From contig NC_045143.1 of the NCBI RefSeq assembly GCF_008831285.2, positions 18,875,655 to 18,939,654 of the forward strand: 64,000 nt of DNA, read 5' to 3'. The notes below the pieces were generated by a model. That model was not told the DNA's origin, ran no database searches, and saw only the letters and a program-made list of their open reading frames with translations. The position numbers and the translations under genes were made by a program. Every line of letters begins with the position of its first letter. Position 1 is the first letter of the stretch. The DNA is from Nymphaea colorata (Eukaryota; Streptophyta; Magnoliopsida; Nymphaeales; Nymphaeaceae). Below are positions 32,546 through 44,718 of this stretch, piece by piece.

Positions 32546-35500
32546 GATGGCCACCATTGGCCCTTGATACGAGCGAGGCAAGGGAGCGAAGTGGCTATAC
32601 TTGGTGAGACGATCCACTACAACAAGCACAACTTCCTTGCCTTCTGAGCGGGGCATGGCGTCAATAAAATCCATGGTTACATCGGTCCATGGTTTAGTTG
32701 GTATGGGGAGGGGATTCAGATGCCCTGGAGGACGAATAGCCTCATACTTTTCCCTCTGACACACCACACACTTCCGTATGTACCGTTGTACCTCTGCCTT
32801 CATACCCCGCCACCAAAATTGGGCTTTAATACGACTAAGGGTTTTGGTAACCCCCTCATGACCCGCGGCGGGTGAGTCATGGAAATGTTGCAGGAGTTTC
32901 TGCTTAAGCCCTGATTCAGGAGGAACCACTGCGCGGTTCTTCCTGTACAAAAGATTCCCTCTGACCGTGTAGAAGGGAATGGAAGCCGGATGTTGCTCGG
33001 TTGATGCTCGGATTAGCTTCAATGACTAGTCTGTTTGTTGTTCGTTAGCTAACATTTCCCACACATCGGTTTCCACTATAGAAAGCGTCATGAACTGCTC
33101 AATCAAACGCGAGAGGGAGTCTGCCGCTGTGTTTTCAGGACCCCGTTTGTACTCAATCTCAAAGTCGTACCCCAATAGCTTGGCTAGCCATCTCTGTTGG
33201 GTTGGGGTATAAACTCATTGCTTGAGCATATATTTCAAGCTGTTTTGGCCAGTCCTGACAATGAACCGGCGCCCAATCAAATATGGTCGCCATTTTTCTA
33301 CGGCCAATACAATCGCTAGAAGTTCTTTCTCATACGTTGAGAGAGGTTTTGCCCTACTGGTTAGGGCCTTTGACATGTAAGTGATTGGATGTCCGTCTTG
33401 TCCAAGTACGGCCCCCACTCCAACATCGCATGCATCTGTTTCTATAGTAAAGGTCTTGTTGAAGTCCGGGAGAGTAAGTACTGGGGCAGTCATTAGGGTG
33501 TGTTTCAAACTTTCGAAGGCCGCCCGAGCCTTATCTAACCATTGAAAGGCCCCTTTCTTTTACATCTGCGTCAGAGGTTGTGCAATAAGCCCATAACCTT
33601 GAATAAACCTCCGATAATATCCTGTGAGGCCTAGGAAGCCTCTGAGACCTTTCATATCCTTAGGCAGTGGCCATCTTTGCATGGCGTCCAATTTTTCGGG
33701 GTCTGCCCGAACCCCTTGTTGGCACACGATGTGCCCCAGATAACCAATGCTTGGTTGTCCAAAGCTGCATTTGGACCGTTTTGCATACAACTGGTTATCC
33801 CTTAACACTTGAAGAGCTACGTTGAGATGTTGTTCATGCAGTTCCTCGCTGCGACTGTATATCAAAATGTCATCGAAAAAGACTAGAATAAAGTTCCGGA
33901 GGTACTGTCGAAAGATGTCATTCATACATCTCTGGAATGTTGCAGGGGTGTTAGTAAGACCGAAGGGCATGACCAGAAATTCGTAATGGCCGTCATGCGT
34001 GCGAAATGCGGTCTTTGGAACATCATCCTTGTCCATCCTAATCTGATGGTAGCCGACCCTAAGATCAATTTTGGAGAAGATGGTTGCTCCGGCTAGTTCA
34101 TCCAATAGCTCGTCGATCACAGGTATGGGATGGCGATCTTTTACTGTGGCTTCGTTTAGGGCGTGATAGTCAACACAGAAGCGCCATGTATTGTCCTTCT
34201 TCTTCACGAGTAGAACAGGAGAAGAAAAAGGACTACTGCTGGGTTGAACGATGCCGCTTTCAAGATTTTCTTTAACCAGACGCTCGATCTCAGCCTTCTG
34301 GTTGTATCCATACCGGTAGGGCCGTACATTTACAGGTTCGGCCCCTTGTGTCATGATGATTTTGTGATCGTATGATCTAGGAGGAGGACGACCCTTGGGC
34401 TCCTCAAAGATGTCCCCGTATTGGTCGAACACCTTCTGTATTCGTTCTGGCACAATCTCTTCTTGCTCTTCTTTTGCTGGCACATCCGTAGCGAGTGCCA
34501 TCACCCAACACGCAGGTTGTGCAGCCTCTATGGCTCGTAAGGCAGCCTTGGGACGAGTAGTGCTCGTGATCCCTTGTAGGGTCATTGACTCTGTCTCTCC
34601 ATCGGGCGTGAAGGTCATACTGAAATTCCTCACGTCCCATGAAATAATGCCCAGTGTGAAGAACCAGGGCATACCGAGAATCAAGTCGACGCCATCGAGG
34701 GGAATGACAAGGAAGTCGATTCTGAAGGACTTTTTCTTTATGACTATTTCCATGTTCTTCCCTTCACTTAGGCATTTCAGCCTTAGACCCCCTCCCACAA
34801 CAATCGTTTGGGGTTGACTGGATTCCAAGAGGACGTTACATTTCCTGGCTGCTTCCTCTGTTAGGAAGTTTCTAGTTGCCCCGTTATCCAACAATGTGAG
34901 GATCTTCTTGCCGTTGATCCTCCCAAATACCCTAAACGAGTTGGGTTTGTTTGGGTTTTGCATCGAATGAAGAGACTCAGCCTCGGTAGGCTTCTCCTCT
35001 TTAGTAGGAGCCTCTTCCTTGGTGACCTCTTTCTTTTTCTCGGTGTGTCTATGCCTGCGTGTCTGAATCACTTCCTCTTCGGACGAGGATGAACTGGACT
35101 CATAAGACGCACTGGAAGACGAGTCGCTGTCTGTACACGAGCTTGTGTCTACATCACTTATCACCTGTACCCAGAAATAGGCTGGGCACTTGTGATATTT
35201 GTCCCATTTTCCCTCACATCTGTAGCACAGACCCTTTCGTCTGTATTCCTCTATTTGTTGAGGCGTGAGGTAGCGTAGGGGCGGTTTCTTGCCCTGCCCT
35301 TGGTAGGAGTTGTGGTAGGGCCGTGGGTCGTTCTCCTTCTTGTAAGGAACTAACTCCCTTCTATTGTTGCGAGAACCAGAGGGGTAGGAGTTTTTCTTCC
35401 TCTGCTTATCAAATTTGTGAGCCTTTTTCTCGGCTCTTCTCTCCTCGATTCGCTCTTCATACAGGCGTGCCATGGCGATGCATTCTTCTAGCTTCTCAAA

Positions 35501-36559
35501 GCGATGGATTTTCATCTCTCGCTTAATGTCATTACGAAGGGCACCTTTTAATGCTCCGATGAGGGCCTTTTCTGGCCATCTTACCATGCTGGCTAGGCGT
35601 TCGAATTGCCTCTTGTATGCGGGCACGGTAGTGGTCTGGACTATGTTTTTCAAGTCCTCATCGTAATCGATAAAAGTCGAATCTCCAAATTGTAGTTGGA
35701 GACTGGCCTTGTACTTCTCCCACGTCTGATTATCTGTATTGTGGTTGAACCACAGAAAATGCGTCGTGGCTTCCCCTGTCATGTTAGCTGTAGCTATCTC
35801 TATCCATTCCTCTTCGGGGACGTGGTGACACAAGAAATAACGCTCTGCCATGAAAAGCCATTCACGCAGGTGTTCCCTATTAAACTTAGGGAACTCATAG
35901 CGCACTGATGGGGTTCGACGCTCTTCCTGCCTAGTATGGAATCGAGATCCTCTTCTTTGACGAGCTGGGGACTCGTCTTGCTCCCCTTCTGAAGTAAATT
36001 CTGCCCTATTCTGATTGCAATGGGCAAATCGTGGAGCGCAGGGGGTTCTTTCACCGTAGGCATCTTGTTGATGCCGATCTTGAGGGGGCGCCATAGTGTT
36101 CCTTCGGCCTACCTCTGTACTCGTCCCAATATGCGAAATATTGTTGGGATCGACCTCAGTGTCGGTTTGGTAGTTCGGTGCGACTAGCAAACCTTTACCT
36201 TTGTCTTGTCGTGTATTCGAGCCCTGAGTAGCCCTTTCAACTCCCTGTTGCTGGTTGGAAGCAAGAACCCTAAACATGGCGCAGACTTCGTCCATCTCTT
36301 TCTGTTGGTTCTTCCTCATTTCGGCTAAGTCGCGCTGGAGATCGCCGAATTGCCTATCCATTTCTCGCCGCCTATGATTCTCGGCCTTGTCCATGTCTCT
36401 ACGGATCTGGCCGAATTCACGCTCTAGGTTGCCAATGCGGCCGATGGTCTGCTCGGGTATCTCTATGGCCAACACCCTGTGAGCGACGTCTTGAGGATCC
36501 GAGGTGGTTTCCTCGAGCACAGCCTCGTCCGGGTTCAAATTCTTCTTCGACTTGGCCAT
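32546..36559 (-). pseudogene. Ty3/gypsy gag-pol, internal copy B
   Basis: From ATG at 36,559 (MAKSKKNLNPDE) the frame is open for about 1,000 codons through gag, zinc knuckle CYRCEGKWDKYHKC, Ser/Glu-rich linker, protease ([11 protein letters not shown]), and RT with [20 protein letters not shown] and the catalytic FFDD. It stops at 33,560, a stop shared with copy A. RNase H (33,215-33,508) has a private stop near 33,215. Integrase (32,546-33,022) keeps HHCC and its N-terminal core but is cut after PRSYQGPMVA by a deletion of about 0.8 kb that reaches nearly to the polypurine tract. The protease active site is DNG instead of DSG/DTG in both copies. Confidence 0.88.
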
Positions 36560-36694
36560 GTGAAAAATCTGGTTTGACCAGCGCCTAGAATACACTACGC
36601 TAAGGTTGTCCTAACTAAGAAAATCCAAAAACGGCCTAAACTGCCACTCTCAAGCTGAAATCCAAATCAAACTGATGGATATTCCTCAAGATGT

Positions 36695-36706
36695 GCTCTG
36701 ATACCA
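36695..36706 (-). other. primer-binding site before LTR C
   Basis: The minus strand reads TGGTATCAGAGC, two bases from the LTR end at 36,709. The leader between it and gag is about 150 bp here against about 560 bp in copy A, so copy B has lost leader sequence. Confidence 0.9.
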
Positions 36707-37073
36707 ATTGTTAGGATCTACACTGGTTGGCCTGGAAAAGCCCGAACCAAATGCGATCCTACCTTCCCAGGACCTTCTTGAGGCCTATTCTAAAAACCAA
36801 AAACCCTAAACAATTAATTACACAAAGCTACCCGGCCGGACATGACCCCGATGCAAATCCCAAATAGGTAAAGAGATACAAGAATGGTGTACCCTTCTCC
36901 AAAATCCTAACTACGGACAACCTACTACAATCAACTACTCGGTTTGATGAGGCCTTACAAATCATGAGCGATACAATTATAAATCTCTCACAACTCACTC
37001 ACAAACCACTTCTAACGGCCAAACCACACCCAACGAAAGCAAATAGGTGGTCGGCTCCTTATAGTCGTGTCTC

Positions 37074-37096
37074 GGGCACAATGCCCTCGAGGTACC
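37074..37096 (-). other. conserved LTR stem-loop (LTR C)
   Basis: GGGC...GCCC with loop ACAAT, then TCGAGGTACC, as in LTR B. Confidence 0.6.
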
Positions 37097-40000
37097 ACAG
37101 TGAGGAGCTTGGCCGAAGCCGGGGCTAAAGCAAAAAAAACTGAAAGCAAACTAGATGCTGCCCTAGAACAAACAAAAGCAAAACCCGCCCGTTGCTACAA
37201 GGGGGAACAAGAAGATACCGGCCAAGGGAAACCCTTGGCGTAGCCGGATAAGCACCTGGGGTGAGAACCAACCCCCGGGTATTGCAGCTCACGGTACCAG
37301 AAAGCCTGCTGTGGAGAGCCTCCTCCAATGCCTGCTGCGCGTTCAACTCGCTGGCCGAAGATCGCTGGACGAGTGGACGCCCGCTAGGAACCTGGCCGGA
37401 GCGCCAAGAGTGACCCGCCTGTCGCTGGCCGTGAACCGCACTGCTGCTGGTCGCCTGCCTGCCGAGCTGGACAGGGTGTCAGGAATGCCTGCAGACGCCT
37501 GACGGGTGTGCTGGCGCGCTCACTGACTGTCGCTCTAGATCGTCGAGGACCGCCGCTGAACAGGCTGCGCGCTGCGCTGAAGATGGCCGCTGCGGAGGGC
37601 GCTGGGCGTCGAAAGGACCGCTGTCGATTGCCTGCGCCTGGGTGACAGTCGCTAGGATGCGCGACCGCGGTTGATGACGGGCTGTTGCTAGCGAGGATGG
37701 CCGACTGTTGCTGAGCGCCCGCAATGGACTGTCGCGACCGTGGACGGCGATGATGCCATGGCCGGAAGGGCCGCCTGAGTGTCGAGGGGGGCTGTTGCCG
37801 GGACGACAGCGCCTACCTGCCTGCCGTCGTATGTGGCTCGGCCACGCTTGCCAGTGGATGCCAACGGAAGGGGATGCAGCAGAGGCAAGGGCCGGAGGGA
37901 GCCGGCGAGACGTAATCCTAGCTAAGGCTGGGGTTGGCTCGGTTCGGTTGGGCTCTAGTAGGTGTCCGGTCTGGTCAAGTTGGGCTCGGGTTGGGGTAGG
38001 CTATGAAGAGAGATGGTGTAGGTATGGAATGGGTGACCTAGCTACGAGGTGGGTTCACCTGGGGCTGGCTTGGGCTGAGCCTAGGCTCATGGGTTTGGTC
38101 AACGTGGACCGAATGAGGTTAGGGTTTGACTAAGGGACGGGCTGTCTACTGGACCTAACTTAGTGGGTCCGCGTTAAGTGGGTCAAGGGTCACTCGAGGT
38201 ATGCTCGAGCCAACTAGGTTAGCTTGACGGAAAGGGCTCGGTTGGGAAGAAGGCACCTAATTTGGACTAAGGCAAGGGGTTGATGTCGGATTAGGTAAGC
38301 TTAACAACGAGGGTTGACCTAGGTGAGGTGGCGGTGCGAGAGGGTACCTAGTGGGGTCAGGTTGACTTGGCTGGCCTTGCCAAGTGGAGCACCGCGATCT
38401 TGCCACGTAACAAGATGGATGAGCTGACAGAATTCCGCGGAGAGGGTTTCCGCGATAAGGGAAGGAAGTGAAGTTCTTTCCTAACACTAGGGAAAGAACT
38501 CGGGGAAGATCAAGGAGATTTCAGAGCAGGGATTCCGAATTCCTTCCTGATATCTCTCGAGGACCTGGAGGACTGGGATGCTGCCACGTAGGGTGATGAA
38601 TGGTTAGGGATTGATGCGGGTAAGGGGTGGCTACGAAAACGGAAATAAGGAGGTGACGTGCTAGGAAGTTGCCTAATCCGTCGGATGGGAAACGCGTGAG
38701 GACGAAAGGGATTGATGCGTGGAGCGGGCTGGGTAACGTGCCAAAACGCGTGGGACCAGGTGATCAAGCTGGAGGGCGAGCTGGCTAAAGTGAGGACGTT
38801 CGGGTGCACAGGATGAGGACAGCTGGCGAGATGGAAGGCTGAGGCGTCACAAGTGTTAGGGTTGACTCGCGGTAGAGGGTACGAGGAAGAGATGACGAGC
38901 GGCGGCTGCGGTTCTTTCCTAACTTGTTGGAGGCTCGAGATCCTAGGGTGATCTCGAGTAGGGACACGTGGTGGCCTGGGGTGGTATGAGGTAAGGGAGG
39001 TGACCAGATGAAGACACGTGGAAACGATCAACGGAGGAAGGTGAGACGCGTGTACTAACCTTATGGAACCGGCGAAAAGGGAGAGGGGATCTCACACGAG
39101 CGGCGGCTAGGGTTTCGAGCTTCCTCCTTTTGTCCAAAGTGCCCTTCTCGAACATGAACAGACCTTTCAGGATTGAAGGGTATTCTTGTCTTCGGTGCCG
39201 GAATCAATGGAGCTGGCCGGAAGTTGCAGGAAATGGTCGGAATTGCATAAGAATCCGGCGGTTGGCCTGAATTCCTCTTACACCACCCGAATTCGCCAAT
39301 TTTTACTTATATTAATCTACGGCTCCGGGCGATTCTTTTGAGCTGCTTCTCGGGAACAAACCACATCCAGATCCCGAGTTTTGCAACCTATCAAGCTTCT
39401 GGAACAAGGTACAAACCGAGGAGGATCCGAGCTTTTACTTGTTCGTATGAGGGCTTAATTCCCGCTCGGATGAATTTAATCTTTGCTATATTAATTCTAA
39501 TGATAATGCGAATTTCCCCAAACCGTGTAAAGGATCTTTTAAGGTCGTTTTCACTGTCCTTCTCCGAATCAACTCTCGGGGACACCGAGGGCAGAACCAG
39601 GAATTTGAATGAACTCTACCCTAAACTATCTCAACACAATCCTCGGCGAAACACGTAGATCAAAGAACTAACCTCGTTGTCTTTGTTGAAGCCGTGGGTA
39701 TTCTGCGCCTTCAACCTTCCTGATTTCAGCTTCGGCCTTTCCTCTTCTTCGTGTCCAGAAGAGCGCACCAAACCTGACTTCCGACTTCAATCCGGGGTAG
39801 ATATCGTGGACGAAGGAGGGACCGCCACTGTGGAGGAGATCCGCCTAAGCCTTTGCTACCTTATGCCGTTGTCCTAGGGACGGTGGCTCTTCAAGGGCTG
39901 TTGTGGAGTATAGAAGCGCCGTGGAGGTGGAGGGCGCGAGGAGGGAGAAGACGCCTAGCTCTCGGGTGAGCAAGGTGGGAGACGAGAGGGAGAAGAGAGA

Positions 40001-40430
40001 GACCTCGAGAGAGGAGAGAGAACGGAACTCGAAAAGTGACTTGATTAATCCAAAATTGCTTACATTCTACAAGATCCAAACGTTTATATACATTCCTAGT
40101 ATGAGTCGGGTTTACAATCCAAACCCACTCTCTAATCTGACCCAACACTTGACGCGCCATGCACAACCCGCTCGGCTTAGGTCCATTATTGGAATCCTAG
40201 TGTAATCAAAGAATGGCTAAGTGCCGAAAATGAAAACCGAAATCAACTAAGTACTCGAAAAGAATAATCGGCCTTGCGCCTTAGCTCAAATCATCACGAA
40301 TCGTCCCTGAGCCTTGTGAGCCCAGGGCGGGGACCTCGTGTGGGTTGCTGCCTACACTTCGGTTCAGATGCATGGGCTAAGTCTGAGTGACTTAGCCAAT
40401 TGCCTAGAATTCTAGGTCTTTAGAAACGGG

Positions 40431-40724
40431 TCAAGGGTCTAGGATGCTCGGACTCACATTGGGGTCTAACTCGACTAACTCGGTGAGCCCAACAGTTAGC
40501 TCAGAAACGCCTTCAGGTCTGTCCCGTTTGAGCACCTCTTCAGACCTAGTTGCTCCTCCCACTCCTCCCGCTGCAACCGGTAATGGTGCTTCATTAGCCT
40601 CCTTGGTAGAGTCGTCGACGTGCTCCATGGTCCGAGCCCACAACTCAGACGCCTTACGCTTCAGCCGGCTGGGTCTGGCCAGCTCTGTCGACACTGGGTC
40701 TGGACCAAGTGGCTGGTCCGTAAC
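40431..40724 (-). CDS. U3-encoded short ORF in LTR C
   Basis: Same frame as in LTR B with a few substitutions and no stop, for example EAPLPVAAGGVGGATRSEEV. Its openness in both full-length LTRs fits selection or youth; the two cannot be told apart here. Confidence 0.4.
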   Translation of the reverse strand, partial: VTDQPLGPDPVSTELARPSRLKRKASELWARTMEHVDDSTKEANEAPLPVAAGGVGGATRSEEVLKRDRPEGVSELTVGLTELVELDPNVSPSILDP

Positions 40725-41074
40725 AGGATCGCAACCCGCGGTCGAATAACCCGAGTGTTCAATCCTAAAGCCAAGATCTCCTGAGGTTCACCTGAACTAA
40801 AAGCCTAATCAAATCAATACAAGGAACTACCCAGCCGGACAGGACCCCGGCGCAAACCCAATTGGACGAGACGTACAAGTAAGGGTATTCCTAAAAATCC
40901 TAGCTAAGGTATATCCTACTACAAGGAACTACAAGAGGTGTGAGGCCTTACAAGCGTATGCGATACATTGGAGCACTCGCAACTCACTCAACAAACCACA
41001 CAAACCATTTACTAACGATCAAACCACACCGGATTCCCAAATAGGAAGGTCAAGCCCTTTGTGGTCGTGTCTTT

Positions 41075-41097
41075 GGTGCTTGCGCCTTAGAGGTACC
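41075..41097 (-). other. conserved LTR stem-loop (solo LTR F)
   Basis: GGTGC-TT-GCGCC (one G-T pair) followed by TTAGAGGTACC and preceded by GTCGTGTCTTT. Confidence 0.6.
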
Positions 41098-44023
41098 ACT
41101 AGGGAGGATTGTGGCCGAAGCCAGGCTAAAGCAAATACAGAAATCAAACTAACATGTACCTAAACTACCACCCGCGGACTGCAAGGGGGAGAAAGAGTCA
41201 AACCGGCCAAGCAAGCTTGGCGAATCCACGAGATAGGACCACAGGATGAATTCCAAGTCCCGGGTATCACAGCTACTGTTCTAAATTTCCGATTGAGGAG
41301 AGTCTCCACGTAGCTATGGCAAGGGACCCGCTGAGATGGGCCGAAGATGGCCGATGCTCGGGCAAGATGCACCGAGGACTGCTGGAAGGGGCAGCCGCCT
41401 GCTGCCTTAGACCAAGAGAGAGCGCAAAGTCAGGCGGCCACTTGCTGCCTTGCGTAGATGGAAATAGCGACCGCCTGTCGCTAGGGCACGGGCTGAGGAT
41501 ACGGCCGTGAATGGCCGAGATTGCCGAGGGGGGTTGGTGCTTGTTGGTCGGCAACGCCTACCTACCTGCCTTCAGAAGTGGCTCGGCCACGCTAGGTCGG
41601 GAGAAGGCCGACGAGAGATGGGGGTGGCCGAGGGAAGGACCGTGGAGATTAGCGAGGGAGAGAGCATGCGGCCTGACCTAGTCCTAGCTAAGGCTCGGGT
41701 TAGATCGGGTTGGATGGGCTCTATAGGTAGGTTGGTCAAGTCAAGAGAGGCTAAGGTTGGGGTTGGCTGGGAATAGATGAGCTTCGGTGGGGAATGGTTC
41801 ACCTAGCTAGTAGGTAGGCTTAATAGGGTGAGGCTTAGGTGCGAGCACTAGGCTCAGGTTGGTCACGTTGACCAATTGAGTGAGAGGGGTTGACTAATTG
41901 GGTAAGCTAAGCTAGGTGTGGACCGAGTGATAGGTTCGGGACGTAGGTGTGAGGGGGCCCACGTGCTATGTGCGTGGCGCTAGGGTTGCGCTAAGTGAGG
42001 AGTTAGCTAAGGGGTAAAGGGCAACGGCTAGGACTTACCTAATCGAGCTAAGGGGAGTCAAGGCTGACAGTGTAGGATGAGGCTACAATTTTTGAGTTGC
42101 CTAAGTGGAGAGAGGTGAGGTGGCGCACGCGAGGCTGACCTAAGGGGTAAGTGGGATGTGACTAGGCTGGTCTTGCCTAGATTGGCACCACAAGATCCAA
42201 GAGATTCGCTAAGGGAGATAGCGATCAAGGAAGAGCTGATCCCTTTCCTAAAGAATAGGAAAAGAGATCGGATGAGATCCTTGCCAATTTGGGACGTGGC
42301 CAAGGAAGGAAAACGTGGCTAAGGAAAGAGCCACTAAGAGGAGCGCTAGAGAGGAGCTAGCGATAAGGAAGGAGAGTGGATTCTTTCCTATTGCGTAGGA
42401 GAAGAATCGGCTGAGATCTCCACGAGATTAGGAGAGGATCAAGGGAGCTGGATGCAAGCTCTCTGCTCTCACGAGAGGATGATACTTGGAAGAGCTGGAG
42501 ACAAAGAAGGAAAGAGATGAAGACGCACCTAAGGTGTTTCCAAAAGCGCACAAGGGAAAGACGCGTGGGGCTGAGGTGGAAACCGCATGGGACCCGGGTG
42601 GCTACGTAGATGGTGAGGTGGCTGATGATGTGGTGAAGGAGGCTACAAGATTTAGACACGTGGAGACACGAGAGGCCGAGATACAAGGACGGGCTAGGGT
42701 TGACTCTAAGAAGAATACGCAAGAAAGGAAAGAAGATGGCGACAAGGGGGAGCTTCCAATTTCGTAGGAAGGGATGAGGTTGAGCTGGATTTGGCGAGTT
42801 GGACTGTTAGGGCAGGGGGAACACGTGGCTAGGGAAGGGCACGGATGGGTGACGCCTGGCTAGATGGACGATGGAGGGGAAGGCAAAGGAGGAAAGGACG
42901 AACTTACCGGATTTGGCGCCGGCGAGCTTGGAGCCTTCTCCTTGAACACCGGCGGCTAGGGTTTACCTTGAACCCGAATTGGACCACTTTGCCCTTGACG
43001 TTTCTGTACGTGACCTTGATGGTAGTGAGGGCAAGGTTGTCTTCTTCGCCTGGAGTTGCAGCAGTGGCCGGAATTAGTGCAGCGGCCACCGGAAAGTGCA
43101 GAATACCGGCCAGTCGGTTGGAAATCACTTCTAGAGGTCCTTTTGAGCCCGAATTTGGATATATTGCTTTTTTCTTCGTGGCGATCACGCTGGAATGCTT
43201 CGCCTAGTAGGATCACACCTAGAAGTACTCTTTTTGAAGCTTCGATGGCTGCTGGACCGTAAGATCATGGATGAAGAAACCGAGAGCTTCTCTTGGCGTT
43301 GTTGGGCTTCTTCAACGTTGGAACTTACTCAAATCTTATGGGGTTAATCCGAATGATAGTTAGGTGGATTTAAGCCGCGTAAGATGGGGTCTAAGGAGAT
43401 TTCAACCGCGGAAAGCAAGATCTTCTCTTGGGATCTCGCCGAGGGTAGGCCTTGATCCTTGGACGAGTTCCTCTCTAGAACGCCAACAACGTGAAGCTTA
43501 CGTCCCTCTAAAAATCACAAAGTACTAACCTTTCCAAAGTCGATAATGAAGTTGCCCGTTTCCGGGTTCTTCAATCTTCCCGGTAAAGAGATTGGCCTCT
43601 CAACGCCCGTGTGGTTCGGATGAAGGCACCAAAGTCTTTTGGATTTTCCGTGGGGATACTCGTGGTACAAGGACGCCGTTAGTCGCTCTTGCGCCAGGGA
43701 GGGTTCCTTGCCGTGAAGCCTTAGGTCGGGTGAGGGGAGGAGAGACAAGATAAACGAGGCTAGGAGGAAGAATGACCTTCGGTTTTGAGGAGAGGGTGAT
43801 GCCGTCGCCGGTCTTTCACCAAGGAAATGACAAGGGAGAAGATGACGCCACAAGGGAAATGACGTGAGAACCAGGAGAACTTACTAGGCCGAGTGGAGGA
43901 AGGAAGGGAGACCACCGCGGGAGAGGGGTGAGCCAAGGGGAATACGAGAGAGAGAAAGGGCATTCCGCCCAACACACCTCCAATCAATTTTCCAAAAGCA
44001 TCACCTGTACAAAGAATCAAAAG

Positions 44024-44031
44024 CCTATATA
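44024..44031 (-). promoter_or_regulatory. TATA-like box of LTR F
   Basis: AGTATATAG on the minus strand about 500 bp from the U3 start, in the same relative position as in B, C, D and H. Confidence 0.4.
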
Positions 44032-44205
44032 CTAATCTAATTGACCCGGTTCACAATCCGAACCGGTTCTTACAAGATCCAAATCAAAAGCTGAAACAAA
44101 CCAAATCTAATCTAAAATGGGCGCTATTCGTCCAAGGACTAACTTTAGACCCACGGATCTTGGAGACCCGTTTCCTCTAGTGCGCATGGTTGAGCTTGGG
44201 TAGGC

Positions 44206-44526
44206 TCAACCCGATTTGCCTAGATTCAGTCTAGGCTTACCTCGTTCAGCCTTAGTTCTAGGACTCAACAATGGATTAGATGACTCTAGTTGGGTGGGTC
44301 CTAGAACTGGATTTTTACCGCCGTGAGGTTCAATCTGGCCTCTCTTGCGCTTGGCCGTTGTTGCTCCGCCCGCTCCGCCCACTGCAATAACTCCAAGCTA
44401 CTTATTAACCTCTTCAGCTGGCCTGATCGCCTCCGTGAACTCGCTTCCTGCCCTTACGAGCCCTGTTGGACCTTCCTTAGTCTTGGGTTTGGTCCTTACG
44501 GACCTACCGGGATTTTGGCTTGTAAC
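44206..44526 (-). pseudogene. U3-encoded ORF remnant in solo LTR F
   Basis: The minus strand reads from the LTR start VTSQNPGRSVRTKPK, through AEEVNK, one stop, VGGAGGATTAKRKRG, to PRLNLGKSG and a stop at 44,206. The order EVN, VGGAGGA, PR(L/M)NLGK is the same as in the C-terminus of the DE FHA protein, which shows that both LTRs encode related tails. Confidence 0.55.
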
Positions 44527-44532
44527 AGCCGA

Positions 44533-44718
44533 TGAGCGGTTGTGGCCCGTGGTTGTGTTTGAACTTCGGCGGGATTGTCTTGCCGCCTTAGTTTTGAATT
44601 TGAAGCTCTGTAACGGCCGTGGCCGAGTACTTAAGCCGGGCTGAGCGGTGTACAGTAGGATGAGTTGTAAATACTTTGAGTCTTTGTAAGTTTGCTTGCC
44701 AAGAAAATACTAAGTCTT
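44533..44718 (+). repeat. element G 5' LTR, piece 3
   Basis: TGAGCGGTTGTGGCCCG to CAAGAAAATACTAAGTCTT aligns with 61,270-61,460 in the 3' LTR, interrupted by solo LTR I. Confidence 0.8.

Larger units (their letters stand above)
20134..40725 (-). mobile_element. Ty3/gypsy array ABC: three LTRs, two internal regions, one TSD
   Basis: The order on the + strand is LTR A (20,134-23,103), internal A, LTR B (28,473-32,493), internal B, LTR C (36,709-40,725). The whole unit is bounded by TSD GGATC at 20,129-20,133 and 40,726-40,730. Primer-binding sites precede LTRs B and C, and a polypurine tract adjoins LTR B. The single TSD means that one insertion was later expanded by unequal recombination, or that a ready-made dimer inserted. 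The internal copies carry different deletions but share two stop codons. Confidence 0.88.
36709..40725 (-). repeat. ABC LTR C (4.0 kb, complete)
   Basis: Near-identical to LTR B over its full length. The stem-loop is at 37,074, a U3 ORF at 40,431-40,724 and the TATA box at 40,081-40,092. Its outer end adjoins TSD GGATC. Confidence 0.9.
20124..44527 (-). mobile_element. solo LTR F, split by the ABC array
   Basis: TSD GCCGA stands at 20,119-20,123 and 44,528-44,532. The LTR consists of its first 10 bp (20,124-20,133, TGTTAGGATC) and 40,731-44,527, about 3.8 kb in total, with ABC between. No internal region of this element is present, so it is a solo LTR made by LTR-LTR recombination. In element orientation it starts TGTTACAAGCC and ends CCTAACA. 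It carries the conserved block near 40,834, the stem-loop at 41,075 and a TATA-like box at 44,024-44,031. Confidence 0.85.

Noticed and set aside
20134-36709. Assembly duplication as an explanation for two ABC internals
   Set aside because: The copies have different deletions and stops and the ends share one TSD, which a duplicated contig would not produce; long reads would still be the final test.
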